Positions 8,297 through 16,513 of a stretch of DNA of 64,000 bases are shown piece after piece. The notes below the pieces were generated by a model that worked only from the letters and a program-made list of their open reading frames with translations, was not told where the DNA came from and made no database searches. Position 1 is the stretch's first letter; each line of letters begins with the position of its first letter. Position numbers and translations under genes: made by a program. This stretch comes from an uncultured Agathobaculum sp. (GTDB lineage: Bacteria; Bacillota; Clostridia; Oscillospirales; Butyricicoccaceae), in assembly GCF_944384765.1 (NCBI RefSeq), contig NZ_CALWUM010000007.1, positions 1-64,000 of the forward strand, given 5' to 3'.

Positions 8297-8624
8297 ATGT
8301 CAGCTGGGTCAGCAGCATCAGCAGATAGGCAAGACACCCGGCGATCGCCGCCCAGATCAGTCCGGTCAGCAGCACGCACATCACATACAGCAGCGGAAAC
8401 CGCGCGTGCCGCAGGCTGCGCCCAAGCTCGTTTGGCTCGCCGAGCGACTGAAGCGCCCGGCTGACCGCTTCGTCCCAGCTCATCCCGCTGCTGTGGTGCA
8501 GTTCCTCCGCGCGGGACAGGATATGATCGGTCAGCTCGCGTCGTACGCGCGCGCGGTAAGGCGGCCAATACAGGTGGATGCAGACCTGGTCGAGAAAATG
8601 GGCAATGCGCTCATCCGAGGACAC
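8295..8624 (-). CDS. HAAS-domain (DUF1700-type) membrane protein, PadR partner
   Basis: A 109-residue protein. The N-terminal ~70 residues are helical and charged, with the HAAS pattern (L-x-x-HL-LSRAEEL, W-EAV-RAL-SLG-P-ELG). One or two membrane segments follow at the C terminus. HAAS/DUF1700 proteins are commonly encoded beside PadR regulators and are thought to link membrane signals to them. The start is ambiguous. GTG 8624 has GGAGG at 8 nt and was preferred, but an in-frame GTG at 8633 is possible. The gene overlaps the end of padR by about 14 bp. Confidence 0.75.
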   Translation of the reverse strand: MSSDERIAHFLDQVCIHLYWPPYRARVRRELTDHILSRAEELHHSSGMSWDEAVSRALQSLGEPNELGRSLRHARFPLLYVMCVLLTGLIWAAIAGCLAYLLMLLTQLT

Positions 8625-8961
8625 AGGCTTCACCTCCGACCACCTTGCCGAACTGACGGCAGAATGCAGCCCATTCCTGCCGGCATCGCGCGAGCGTTTT
8701 AACGCCCTGGCGCGTCAGCTGATAATAGCGACGACGGCGCCCCGCGTCCGACGCCTGCTCATAGGAGCGCACTTCCCCATGCGCTTCTAGGCTGTGCAGA
8801 ATGGGGTAGAGCGTGCCTTCCTTCATGGAAAAGGTCTGGTCTGAGCGGCACTCCAGCTCGCGGATGATCTGATAGCCGTATTTGTCACCGCCCTCCAGCA
8901 TGGCAAGCACCAGCATGGTGTTGCTGGCGGGGAAGGGCGGGTCGTTCTTTTTGCGCGGCAT
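8611..8961 (-). CDS. PadR family transcriptional regulator
   Basis: A 116-residue winged-helix repressor. The family pattern is clear: MLVLAMLEGGDKYGYQI at ~15-31, the recognition region MKEGTLYPILHSLE at ~46-60, then RRRYYQLT. ATG 8961 was chosen because GGAGG lies 8 nt upstream and a well-formed promoter precedes it. Upstream codons in the frame overlap the divergent gene. It is cotranscribed with the HAAS gene. A near-perfect palindrome at its transcription start suggests autorepression. The inducing signal is unknown. Confidence 0.9.
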   Translation of the reverse strand: MPRKKNDPPFPASNTMLVLAMLEGGDKYGYQIIRELECRSDQTFSMKEGTLYPILHSLEAHGEVRSYEQASDAGRRRRYYQLTRQGVKTLARCRQEWAAFCRQFGKVVGGEACVLG

Positions 8962-8975
8962 GGCAAACACCTCCG

Positions 8976-8998
8976 AATACCTCGAATATCGATGTATT
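8976..8998 (-). promoter_or_regulatory. palindromic operator at the padR transcription start
   Basis: Left arm AATACCTCGA, spacer ATA, right arm TCGATGTATT: the arms match at 9 of 10 positions. It lies at about -2 to +20 relative to the predicted padR start, where a bound dimer would block transcription. Assignment to PadR is inferred from position. Confidence 0.6.
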
Positions 8999-9001
8999 TT
9001 C

Positions 9002-9030
9002 AGTATAGCGCGGGCACAGGCGGATGTCAA
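9002..9030 (-). promoter_or_regulatory. sigma-A promoter of the padR operon
   Basis: On the minus strand a consensus TTGACA and TATACT are separated by exactly 17 bp, about 40 bp upstream of the PadR start codon. Confidence 0.8.
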
Positions 9031-9063
9031 ATGCAGCAATCTGCTAAAATTTGCAGAAAAAGC

Positions 9064-9092
9064 TTGCAGTTTGACGCTGTTTGGGGTATGAT
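9064..9092 (+). promoter_or_regulatory. promoter of the COG2426 gene
   Basis: TTGCAG and TATGAT are separated by 17 bp, ending 31 bp upstream of the start codon. It is divergent from the padR promoter, about 35 bp away. Confidence 0.55.
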
Positions 9093-9123
9093 GAACAGGA
9101 ATTTTTGGATTTGGAGGATGGAT

Positions 9124-9618
9124 ATGCTGTTTACAAACCTGTTCCACTGGCTGCTGGGCGCTGGGCGCGAGCTGGCTGTGCTGGTCATCTCGATGATGCC
9201 GCTGGTGGAATTGCGCGGTGCGGTGCCGCTCGGTGTGGCGGCGGGGATGCCGCTGCTGGTTCTGTATCCGCTGGCGATTTTGGGCAATATGCTGCCCATC
9301 CCGTTTCTGCTGTTTTTCGGTGAAAAGCTGCTCGACTGGGTGTGCACGCTGCGTCCGCTCGAGAAATACGCCACGGCTTACAAACAAAAGCTGCTCGCCA
9401 AAACCAGCGAGGTCACGAAATACACCCGCATTGGTCTGTTTTTGTTCGTGGCCGTGCCGCTGCCGGGCACGGGCGCGTGGTCGGGCGCGTTGATTGCGAC
9501 CCTGCTCAAAATGCCCAAGGGCAAGGCGCTGCTGTCCATCCTGGGCGGTGTGCTCACCGCGGGACTCATCATGCTCGCCGCGTCGATGAGCGTGGTGGGG
9601 GTTGCCGGCCTGCTTTGA
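9124..9618 (+). CDS. COG2426 small multidrug export-like membrane protein
   Basis: A 164-residue protein with about four hydrophobic helices, matching the Sm_multidrug_ex/COG2426 family. Typical motifs are MMPLVELRGAVPLG (~24-37), the GNMLPIP turn and the LFVAVPLPGTGAWSG re-entrant segment (~107-121). The family is named for export but the substrate is unproven. ATG 9124 follows GGAGG at 6 nt. It is a single-gene unit between its own promoter and a terminator. Divergence from padR makes it a possible PadR target. Confidence 0.82.
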   Translation: MLFTNLFHWLLGAGRELAVLVISMMPLVELRGAVPLGVAAGMPLLVLYPLAILGNMLPIPFLLFFGEKLLDWVCTLRPLEKYATAYKQKLLAKTSEVTKYTRIGLFLFVAVPLPGTGAWSGALIATLLKMPKGKALLSILGGVLTAGLIMLAASMSVVGVAGLL

Positions 9619-9638
9619 AAAATCTCATGTCAAATGGA

Positions 9639-9671
9639 AAAACCGCCATAGCTGTGTGCCATGGCGGTTTT
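9639..9671. terminator. bidirectional terminator between the COG2426 gene and pncB
   Basis: AAAACCGCCAT and ATGGCGGTTTT form an 11-bp perfect stem with an 11-nt loop, between the two convergent genes. Confidence 0.85.
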
Positions 9672-9690
9672 GTGATATATTCGTGTCGGT

Positions 9691-11133
9691 TCAGATGCGG
9701 CAGGCGGACAGCAGTTCGTTCTTGCAGTTCCAGAGCTTGAGCGACAGATCGACATAATAGGTCTGCGGATTCTCGAAGCGCTTGATCTGCTCCCACAGCG
9801 TGTCCAGCTCGGACAGACAGTAGCTGCGGATTTCGTTGATGTCCGGGCTTTCGTAGACGCATTCGCCCGCCTTGAACAGCTGCACGCGCAGCGGGCGTAC
9901 GGTAAAGTCGGAAACAATCTTCTGCTTCCAGGTGTGAATGGGATCGAACAGTACATAGGGCAGCGAGGGGTCGATCTCCTCGTCGTACACAGTCAGCACA
10001 TCGCCGAGCGCCTTGCCGCTCTTGTTATCGATCAGGCGATAGACCTGCTTGAAGTGCGGAGTGGTGATCTTTTCCACGTTTTCCGATACCTTGATCTTGG
10101 GAACGATCTCGCCCTCCTCGTTTTCGACCGCAGCGAGCTTATAGACACCGCCAAATACCGGCTCAGACTTGGAGGTGATCAGGCGCTCGCCAATGCCGAA
10201 GGAGTCAATCTGCGCGCCCTGCACGAGCAGTTCACGCACCAGATATTCGTCCAGCGAGTTGGACGCCATGATCTGCATATCCGGGAAGCCGGCCTCGTCG
10301 AGCATTTTGCGCGCCTCGATGGACAGATAAGCAATATCGCCCGAATCCAGGCGGATGCCCTTGGGGCGAATGCCCTTTTCCGCAACCATTTCGCGCGCTA
10401 CGCGGATGGCGTTCGGCACGCCGCTCTTGAGCACATTATAGGTATCCACCAGGAAAATGCAGTTATCCGGATAGATGTCGGCATAGGCCTTGAAGGCCTC
10501 GTATTCGCTGTCGAACATCTGCACCCAGGAGTGCGCCATCGTGCCGCCCGCGGGGATCTTGTAGTCGCGGTCGGCCAGCACGCACGCTGTGCCCTGGCAG
10601 CCGCCGATATAGGCGGCGCGTGCGCCATAGATCGCGCCATCGTAGCCCTGCGCGCGGCGCGAGCCAAACTCAAGCACCGTGCGGCCGCGGGCCGCGCGGG
10701 TGATGCGGCTGGCCTTGGTGGCGATCAGGGTCTGATGGTTGATGGTAAGCAGCACCATGGTTTCAACAAACTGCGCCTGGATCATCGGACCGGCAACGGT
10801 CACCAGCGGTTCGCCGGGGAAGACCGGCGTGCCCTCGGGCACCGCCCACACGTCGCACTCAAACTTGAAATGGCGCAGGTAGTCGAGAAAAGCCTCGGAG
10901 AAGCAGTGCCGGCCGCGCAGATACGCGATGTCATCCTCGGTAAAGTGCAGGTTTTTGAAGTAGTCGATCAGCTGCTCGACACCCGCCATAATGGCGTAGC
11001 CGCCGCCGTCCGGCACACGGCGGAAGAACATATCGAAATACGCGCGGCGGTTGGCCATCCCTTTTTCAAAGTAGCCATGCGCCATCGTGAACTCGTAAAA
11101 GTCGGTCAGCATCGTCAGATTTTTTTCGGTCAT
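9691..11133 (-). CDS. pncB: nicotinate phosphoribosyltransferase
   Basis: A 480-residue cytosolic enzyme that converts nicotinate and PRPP (with ATP) to nicotinate mononucleotide, the entry step of the Preiss-Handler NAD salvage route. Recognisable segments are LTDFYEFTMAHGYF at the N terminus, LEFGSRRAQG (~155), GTMAHSW (~198) and RLDSGDIAYLS (~255). Length fits the bacterial/archaeal long class. A weak AAAGGGG precedes the ATG, and an upstream sigma-A promoter faces away from argG. No NAD regulator or partner gene is adjacent. Confidence 0.93.
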   Translation of the reverse strand: MTEKNLTMLTDFYEFTMAHGYFEKGMANRRAYFDMFFRRVPDGGGYAIMAGVEQLIDYFKNLHFTEDDIAYLRGRHCFSEAFLDYLRHFKFECDVWAVPEGTPVFPGEPLVTVAGPMIQAQFVETMVLLTINHQTLIATKASRITRAARGRTVLEFGSRRAQGYDGAIYGARAAYIGGCQGTACVLADRDYKIPAGGTMAHSWVQMFDSEYEAFKAYADIYPDNCIFLVDTYNVLKSGVPNAIRVAREMVAEKGIRPKGIRLDSGDIAYLSIEARKMLDEAGFPDMQIMASNSLDEYLVRELLVQGAQIDSFGIGERLITSKSEPVFGGVYKLAAVENEEGEIVPKIKVSENVEKITTPHFKQVYRLIDNKSGKALGDVLTVYDEEIDPSLPYVLFDPIHTWKQKIVSDFTVRPLRVQLFKAGECVYESPDINEIRSYCLSELDTLWEQIKRFENPQTYYVDLSLKLWNCKNELLSACRI

Positions 11134-11218
11134 GCGGAATTACGCCCCTTTGCGCACCTCTGTGCCGTGCGCTTTTATTCATCCTCTGCATCTGTCTTGA
11201 CACAGTGCATTTATAGAT

Positions 11219-11247
11219 ATAATAGTACGTTTTTTGGCAAAGTGCAA
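11219..11247 (-). promoter_or_regulatory. sigma-A promoter of pncB
   Basis: On the minus strand TTGCAC and TATTAT are separated by 17 bp, about 85 bp upstream of the pncB start. Confidence 0.6.
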
Positions 11248-11276
11248 GCATTTATTTACAGCGGGTGATTCATGAA

Positions 11277-11309
11277 ATGAATATTTATACATATTGCAAA
11301 ATAATTATA
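11277..11309 (+). promoter_or_regulatory. candidate tandem ArgR (ARG) boxes upstream of argG
   Basis: TGAATATTTATACA (11278-11291) differs at one position from the classical ARG-box core TGAAT-(A/T)4-ATTCA. A weaker AT-rich match, TGCAAAATAATTAT (11295-11308), follows at once, in the usual paired arrangement for an ArgR hexamer. The boxes lie just upstream of the argG promoter and between it and the divergent pncB promoter. The function is inferred, and no argR gene is in the window. Confidence 0.55.
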
Positions 11310-11317
11310 AATTTTTC

Positions 11318-11346
11318 TTGCCAAACGTATGGATAGGGAGTATAAT
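11318..11346 (+). promoter_or_regulatory. sigma-A promoter of the arginine operon
   Basis: TTGCCA and a perfect TATAAT are separated by 17 bp, ending 40 bp upstream of the argG ATG. Confidence 0.8.
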
Positions 11347-11386
11347 GAACAAGTCATGAAAACGACAATAACGGAGGTTTGGAGAC

Positions 11387-12637
11387 ATGGAAAAGAAATA
11401 TAACAAGGTAGTTTTGGCCTACTCGGGCGGTTTGGATACATCGGTACTCATCCCGTGGCTCAAGGAGCACTATGGCTGCGAGGTCATCGCGGTATCCGGC
11501 AACGTCGGCCAGGGCACCGAGCTGGACGGCCTGGAGGAAAAGGCGCTCAAGACCGGCGCGTCCAAGCTGTATATCGAAGACCTGACAAAGGAATTTGTCG
11601 ATGATTATATCATCCCGTCCATGAAAGCGGGCGCCACCTATGAGCAGTATCTGCTTGGCACCTCGTTTGCGCGGCCGATCATCGCCAAGCGCATCGTCGA
11701 GATCGCACTTAAGGAAGGCGCGGACGCCATCTGCCACGGCTGCACCGGCAAGGGCAACGACCAGGTGCGTTTCGAGCTGGCCATCCACGCATTTGCCCCG
11801 CAGATGGACATCATCGCCCCGTGGCGTTTCTGGGAGCTCAACTCCCGTGAGAAGGAGATCGCCTACGCAGAGGCGCACAATATTCCGCTTAAGATCAATA
11901 AGGAGACCAATTACTCCAAGGATAAGAACCTGTGGCACCTGAGCCACGAGGGCCTCGACCTTGAGCTGCCCTCCAACGAGGCGCCGATCAACCGTCCGGG
12001 CTTCCTCGAACTGGGCGTTTCCCCGGAAATGGCGCCGGACAAGCCGACATATGTCACGATCCACTTTGAAAAGGGCGTCCCGACCGCGGTCGACGGCGAG
12101 CAGATGGATTCGGTTGCGATCATCGAAAAGCTCAACAAGCTCGGCGGCGAGAACGGCATCGGCATCCTCGACATCGTCGAGAACCGCCTGGTCGGCATGA
12201 AGAGCCGCGGCGTTTATGAGACCCCGGGCGGCACCATCCTGTATGCTGCGCACCAGAAGCTCGAGGAGATCACCCTCGACAAGGAGACCGCGCACTACAA
12301 GCAGCAGGTCGCTCTCAAGTTCGGCGAGATCGTCTACAACGGCCAGTGGTACACCCCGCTGCGCAAGGCGCTTTCCGCGTTTGTCGATTCCACGCAGGAG
12401 ACCGTCACCGGCGACGTCAAGCTCAAGCTCTACAAGGGCAACATCATCCCGGCGTCCGTCACCTCGCCGTTCAGCCTGTATTCCGAGGATATGGCGACCT
12501 TCAACGAGGACGACTGCTACGATCAGGCGGATTCCGCGGGCTTTATCAACCTGTTCGGCCTGCCGCTCAAGGTGCGTGCGCTGAACGATCAGATGTTGTT
12601 TGAAAAGACCGGCAAGCACTTCCCGTCGGTCGAGTAA
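11387..12637 (+). CDS. argG: argininosuccinate synthase
   Basis: A 416-residue enzyme joining citrulline and aspartate with ATP to form argininosuccinate, the seventh step of arginine synthesis. The N-terminal PP-loop AYSGGLDTS (~11-19) binds [16 protein letters not shown] (~118-130) and the [12 protein letters not shown] segment (~268-279) are family signatures. Length is normal. It is the first gene of the arginine cluster, directly downstream of the promoter and ARG-like boxes, with a good GGAGG. A 137-bp gap holding a hairpin separates it from argH. Confidence 0.96.
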   Translation: MEKKYNKVVLAYSGGLDTSVLIPWLKEHYGCEVIAVSGNVGQGTELDGLEEKALKTGASKLYIEDLTKEFVDDYIIPSMKAGATYEQYLLGTSFARPIIAKRIVEIALKEGADAICHGCTGKGNDQVRFELAIHAFAPQMDIIAPWRFWELNSREKEIAYAEAHNIPLKINKETNYSKDKNLWHLSHEGLDLELPSNEAPINRPGFLELGVSPEMAPDKPTYVTIHFEKGVPTAVDGEQMDSVAIIEKLNKLGGENGIGILDIVENRLVGMKSRGVYETPGGTILYAAHQKLEEITLDKETAHYKQQVALKFGEIVYNGQWYTPLRKALSAFVDSTQETVTGDVKLKLYKGNIIPASVTSPFSLYSEDMATFNEDDCYDQADSAGFINLFGLPLKVRALNDQMLFEKTGKHFPSVE

Positions 12638-12681
12638 GTCCAGGAAGTGCAAAAAACGGAAACAGAAAATGCAATCCGCGC

Positions 12682-12712
12682 GGTGCGCGCCCGTCCTGTG
12701 GACGTGGCGCGC
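12682..12712 (+). other. GC-rich hairpin between argG and argH
   Basis: A GTCC/GGAC stem with a short TGT loop extends into imperfectly paired GCGCGCC/GGCGCGC arms. No T-run follows, so it is unlikely to terminate. It may adjust mRNA stability between argG and argH. The remainder of the 137-bp gap holds no visible gene. Confidence 0.35.
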
Positions 12713-12774
12713 CCTGCCGTGTTATTTCCGGTTTCCGACAGCTTCCGTTTGAAATTAAAGTGAGGATTTAAACT

Positions 12775-14169
12775 ATGGCAAAGTTATGGGCAGGGCGTTT
12801 CCAGAAGGAAACCGACCTGGTGGTAAACGATTTCAACTCGTCCATCCTGTTTGACTGCCGTTTATATAAGGAAGATATCACCGGCTCGATCGCGCACGCG
12901 ACCATGCTGGGCAAGCAGGGCATCATCGAAGAGCACGAGGCGGAAAAGATCGTCCAGGGCCTGAAGGATATTCTGAAAGACATCGAAGACGGCAAGGTGG
13001 AGTTCTCGCTCGACTACGAGGACATCCACATGAACATCGAGCAGCTGCTGACCGAGCGCATCGGCGACACGGGCAAGCGTCTGCACACCGGCCGCTCGCG
13101 CAACGATCAGGTTGCGCTCGATATGCGCATGTATGTGAAAAAGGAGATCAAGGAGATCATCTCTATGATCTGCACATTCATGAAGGCGCTGATCAAAAAG
13201 AGCCGCGAAAACCTGGATACGGTTATGCCGGGCTACACCCATCTGCAGCGTGCGCAGCCGACCACGTTTGCCCACTATATGATGGCATACGCCAATATGC
13301 TCAAACGCGACATCACCCGCCTGCAGGACTGCTACGAGCGCATGGATGAAATGCCGCTCGGCTCGGGCGCGCTGGCTTCGACCACCTACCCGATCGACCG
13401 TGAGTTTGTCCGCCAGCAACTGGGCTTTGCCCGCCTGACCGATAACTCGCTCGACGGCGTATCCGACCGCGACTACTGCGTTGAGCTGCTTTCCGCGCTG
13501 TCCATCCTGATGATGCATCTGTCCCGCTTGTCCGAGGAGATCATCTCCTGGTGCTCGTGGGAGTTCAAGTTCGTCGAGCTGGACGACGCATACTCGACCG
13601 GCTCGTCCATCATGCCGCAGAAAAAGAACCCGGACGTATGCGAACTCATCCGCGGCAAGACCGGCCGCGTCTACGGCGCACTGACCACCATGCTGACCGT
13701 GCTCAAGGGCCTGCCGCTGGCTTATAACAAGGATATGCAGGAGGATAAGGAGGCCGTGTTCGGCGCGATCGACACGGTCAAGCAGTGCCTGGAGGTATTC
13801 ACCCCGATGTTCTCGACCATGACCCTGCGCAAGGACAATATGCGCAAGGCTGCGTCCACCGGCTTTATCAACGCGACCGACTGCGCGGATTACCTGACCA
13901 AGAAGGGCATGCCGTTCCGCGATGCTTATAAGACGGTCGGCCGCCTGGTCAACCAGTGCATCAAGGCGGACGAGACGCTCGAGACCATGACCATGCGCGA
14001 CTTTGCCGCGATCTCGAACAAGTTTGGCGACGATGTTTACGACGCGCTCGACCTGCGCACCTGCGTGGCAGAGCGCAAGGTGATCGGCGGTCCCGCGCCG
14101 CAGGAGGTCACCCGTCAGATCGATAAGATCGAGAAATTCATCGCGGACGTCGAGGACGACGCGCAATAA
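12775..14169 (+). CDS. argH: argininosuccinate lyase
   Basis: A 464-residue member of the fumarase/aspartase superfamily that splits argininosuccinate into arginine and fumarate. The signature GSSIMPQKKNPD (~277-288), with its catalytic serine, is present, as are the TGRSRNDQVALD segment (~107-118) and the GYTHLQRAQPTTF segment (~152-164). GTGAGGA precedes the ATG at 8 nt. It is followed after 15 bp by argC, which supports one transcript. Confidence 0.96.
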   Translation: MAKLWAGRFQKETDLVVNDFNSSILFDCRLYKEDITGSIAHATMLGKQGIIEEHEAEKIVQGLKDILKDIEDGKVEFSLDYEDIHMNIEQLLTERIGDTGKRLHTGRSRNDQVALDMRMYVKKEIKEIISMICTFMKALIKKSRENLDTVMPGYTHLQRAQPTTFAHYMMAYANMLKRDITRLQDCYERMDEMPLGSGALASTTYPIDREFVRQQLGFARLTDNSLDGVSDRDYCVELLSALSILMMHLSRLSEEIISWCSWEFKFVELDDAYSTGSSIMPQKKNPDVCELIRGKTGRVYGALTTMLTVLKGLPLAYNKDMQEDKEAVFGAIDTVKQCLEVFTPMFSTMTLRKDNMRKAASTGFINATDCADYLTKKGMPFRDAYKTVGRLVNQCIKADETLETMTMRDFAAISNKFGDDVYDALDLRTCVAERKVIGGPAPQEVTRQIDKIEKFIADVEDDAQ

Positions 14170-14184
14170 AAGAGGGATGACCGG

Positions 14185-15105
14185 ATGAAACCAAAGGTTT
14201 ATATCGACGGCAAGGAGGGCACGACCGGCCTGCAGATCTATGAGCGTCTGGGCGGCCGGGACGACCTGGAGCTGCTGCTGATCGACGAGGACAAGCGCAA
14301 GGACGTTGACGAGCGCCGCAAGTTCTTGAACGCGGCGGACATTGTGTTCCTGTGCCTGCCGGATGCCGCGGCAAAGCAGGCGGTCAGCCTGATCGAAAAC
14401 GAAAATACCCGCGTGATCGACGCCTCGACCGCGCACCGCACCGACCCGGATTGGGATTACGGCTTTCCCGAGCTGTCCCGCGCGCACCGCGCAGCGATCC
14501 GGGATTCTAGGCGGGTTGCCAACCCGGGGTGCCACGCGAGCGGGTTTATCTCGTCCGTGTACCCGCTGGTAGCGCACGAAGTGGTGGATGCGGATTTTGC
14601 GTTCACCTGCGCTTCGCTGACCGGCTACTCGGGCGGCGGCAAAAAGATGATTGCGGAATATGAGGACGCGGACCGCGATCCGCGGCATGACTCCGAGCGC
14701 ATCTATGGCCTCAATCTGCACCACAAGCATCTGCCGGAGATGGCCTATATCTGCGGGCTGACGCAGCCGCCTGTATTTGTGCCGATTGTAGGCGATTTTT
14801 ACAAGGGCATGGCGACGACCGTCATGCTGCCGGGCGTGGATGCGCACCGCGTGCACGAAACGCTCGCAAAGCATTACGAGGGGCAGCAGCTGGTCGCGGT
14901 TGCGCCGTTCGGCGGCGAGGAGCCTGTGATTTACGCCAACACGCTCGCCGGGCACGACAGCCTGCGGCTGATCGTGTGCGGCCACGAGGAGCAGGCGATT
15001 GTCACCGCGCTGTTTGACAACCTCGGCAAGGGCGCATCGGGCGCCGCTGTGCAGAATATGAATATCATGCTCGGCCTGGAGGAAACCACCGGGCTGACGC
15101 TCTGA
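14185..15105 (+). CDS. argC: N-acetyl-gamma-glutamyl-phosphate reductase (short type)
   Basis: A 306-residue NADPH-dependent reductase converting N-acetylglutamyl-5-phosphate to the semialdehyde. The N-terminal nucleotide-binding region is KVYIDGKEGTTG, and the catalytic cysteine lies in NPGCHASG (~111-118). Its length and the GKEGTTG start place it in the shorter ArgC class (about 310 residues) rather than the ~345-residue class. The gene lies 15 bp after argH and 52 bp before argJ. Confidence 0.92.
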   Translation: MKPKVYIDGKEGTTGLQIYERLGGRDDLELLLIDEDKRKDVDERRKFLNAADIVFLCLPDAAAKQAVSLIENENTRVIDASTAHRTDPDWDYGFPELSRAHRAAIRDSRRVANPGCHASGFISSVYPLVAHEVVDADFAFTCASLTGYSGGGKKMIAEYEDADRDPRHDSERIYGLNLHHKHLPEMAYICGLTQPPVFVPIVGDFYKGMATTVMLPGVDAHRVHETLAKHYEGQQLVAVAPFGGEEPVIYANTLAGHDSLRLIVCGHEEQAIVTALFDNLGKGASGAAVQNMNIMLGLEETTGLTL

Positions 15106-15157
15106 CCAATACAAGCGGGAAGGGGGCATCCCTTTCCGGACGATAGGGGAGGAACCT

Positions 15158-16366
15158 ATGAAGATCATCGACGGCGGCGTGTGCGCCGCACAGGGATTCA
15201 CCGCGGGCAGCATCCGCAGCGGCATCAAGGACAGCCGCGCGAATGACGATACCGCCATTATTTTCAGCGCGTGCGAGTGCACCGCTGCGGCGACCTACAC
15301 CATGAACCGCGTCAAGGCCGCCCCGCTCTATGTCACGATGGAGCATCTGGAAAACGGCGTGGCGCGCGCGATTGTCGCCAACGCCGGCAACGCAAACGCC
15401 TGCGCGCCGGACGGCATGGAAAACGCCCGCCGCATGGCAAAGGCGGCGGCAAAAGTGCTCGGCGTGGAGGAGGATGATGTGGTCGTCGCCTCGACCGGCG
15501 TCATCGGCCAGCGCCTGCCGGTCGAGTGCATCGAGCAGCACCTGCCCGAGATCAAACTCGCTTCGGATGGGTCGGAAAAGGCCAATCGCGCCATTATGAC
15601 AACCGACACCCGGACCAAGACCGCAGCGGTCGAGTTCACTATCGGCGGCAAGGTCTGCCGCATCGGCGGCATCTGCAAGGGCAGCGGCATGATCCACCCG
15701 AATATGGGCACCATGCTGTCTTTCCTGACGACCGACTGCGCGATTACCCACGAGATGCTCGCGGAAGCGCTGCAGGAAAACGTCCGCAAGACCTATAACC
15801 GCGTTACAGTCGACGGCGATACGTCGACCAACGATATGTGCGTCGTGCTTGCCAACGGTATGGCGGGCAACGACCTGATCGAATGGCAGGATGAGGAATA
15901 TCAGGCGTTCTGCAAGGCGCTGAATGAGGTCAACACCCGTCTGGCGCGCCAGATTGCGGCGGACGGCGAGGGCGCGACCAAGCTGGTCACCTGCACGGTG
16001 CGCGGCTCGCGCTCGGAAGAAGCGGCCGAGCGTCTGGCCAAGGCGGTCGTCGGTTCCAATCTGGTCAAGGCAGCCATGTTCGGCGCGGACGCGAACTGGG
16101 GCCGTGTGCTCTGTGCGATGGGCTACTCCAAAGCGCCCTTCCGCCCGGAGTATGTCACCGTTGCCTTTTCCTCCGCTGCCGGCAGTGTGACCGTTTGCGA
16201 AAAGGGTGCGGCCCTCGACTTTGACGAGGACCTTGCCAAAAAGGTGCTCAGCGAAAGCGAGGTCACCATTGACGTCAACGTCAACGAGGGTGAGGACTGC
16301 GCAACTGCCTGGGGCTGCGACCTGACGTATGATTATGTAAAGATCAACGGCGATTACCGCACCTGA
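15158..16366 (+). CDS. argJ: bifunctional glutamate N-acetyltransferase/ornithine acetyltransferase
   Basis: A 402-residue OAT enzyme. It transfers the acetyl group from N-acetylornithine to glutamate, and in the bifunctional form also uses acetyl-CoA, so the cyclic arginine pathway runs without argE. The proenzyme cleaves itself before the nucleophilic threonine of the TML motif. Here the site reads PNMG-TML, with Thr185 as the predicted new N terminus. The residue before it is Gly, where Ala is usual. GGGGAGGA precedes the ATG. A palindromic element separates the gene from argB. Confidence 0.93.
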   Translation: MKIIDGGVCAAQGFTAGSIRSGIKDSRANDDTAIIFSACECTAAATYTMNRVKAAPLYVTMEHLENGVARAIVANAGNANACAPDGMENARRMAKAAAKVLGVEEDDVVVASTGVIGQRLPVECIEQHLPEIKLASDGSEKANRAIMTTDTRTKTAAVEFTIGGKVCRIGGICKGSGMIHPNMGTMLSFLTTDCAITHEMLAEALQENVRKTYNRVTVDGDTSTNDMCVVLANGMAGNDLIEWQDEEYQAFCKALNEVNTRLARQIAADGEGATKLVTCTVRGSRSEEAAERLAKAVVGSNLVKAAMFGADANWGRVLCAMGYSKAPFRPEYVTVAFSSAAGSVTVCEKGAALDFDEDLAKKVLSESEVTIDVNVNEGEDCATAWGCDLTYDYVKINGDYRT

Positions 16367-16371
16367 ACTGC

Positions 16372-16459
16372 GGCTGCGCCAGCCATCCTGCGTGTTTCGG
16401 CCTCCTTTGCGTACCTCGGTACGCGGCGGTCGGCCGCGCCTCGACTGGCAGACGCAGCC
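16372..16459. repeat. palindromic intergenic element between argJ and argB
   Basis: An 88-bp segment is bounded by GGCTGCG and CGCAGCC. It contains the perfect inner hairpin GCGTAC-CTCG-GTACGC and GC-rich partly complementary flanks (CGGCC/GGCCG). It resembles REP-like or transposon-derived palindromes that often sit inside Clostridial operons. No T-run follows, so it need not stop transcription. No second copy was noticed in the window. Confidence 0.5.
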
Positions 16460-16513
16460 TTGTTCAGGAAAGCTGAACGGACGGTTTCATTTCACATAAA
16501 AAGGACGAATGGT

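Noticed and set aside
12862..15282. Very long open frame on the minus strand across argH and argC
   Set aside because: High G+C gives long antisense frames. It has no ribosome site, no family features and lies wholly over recognised arginine genes.
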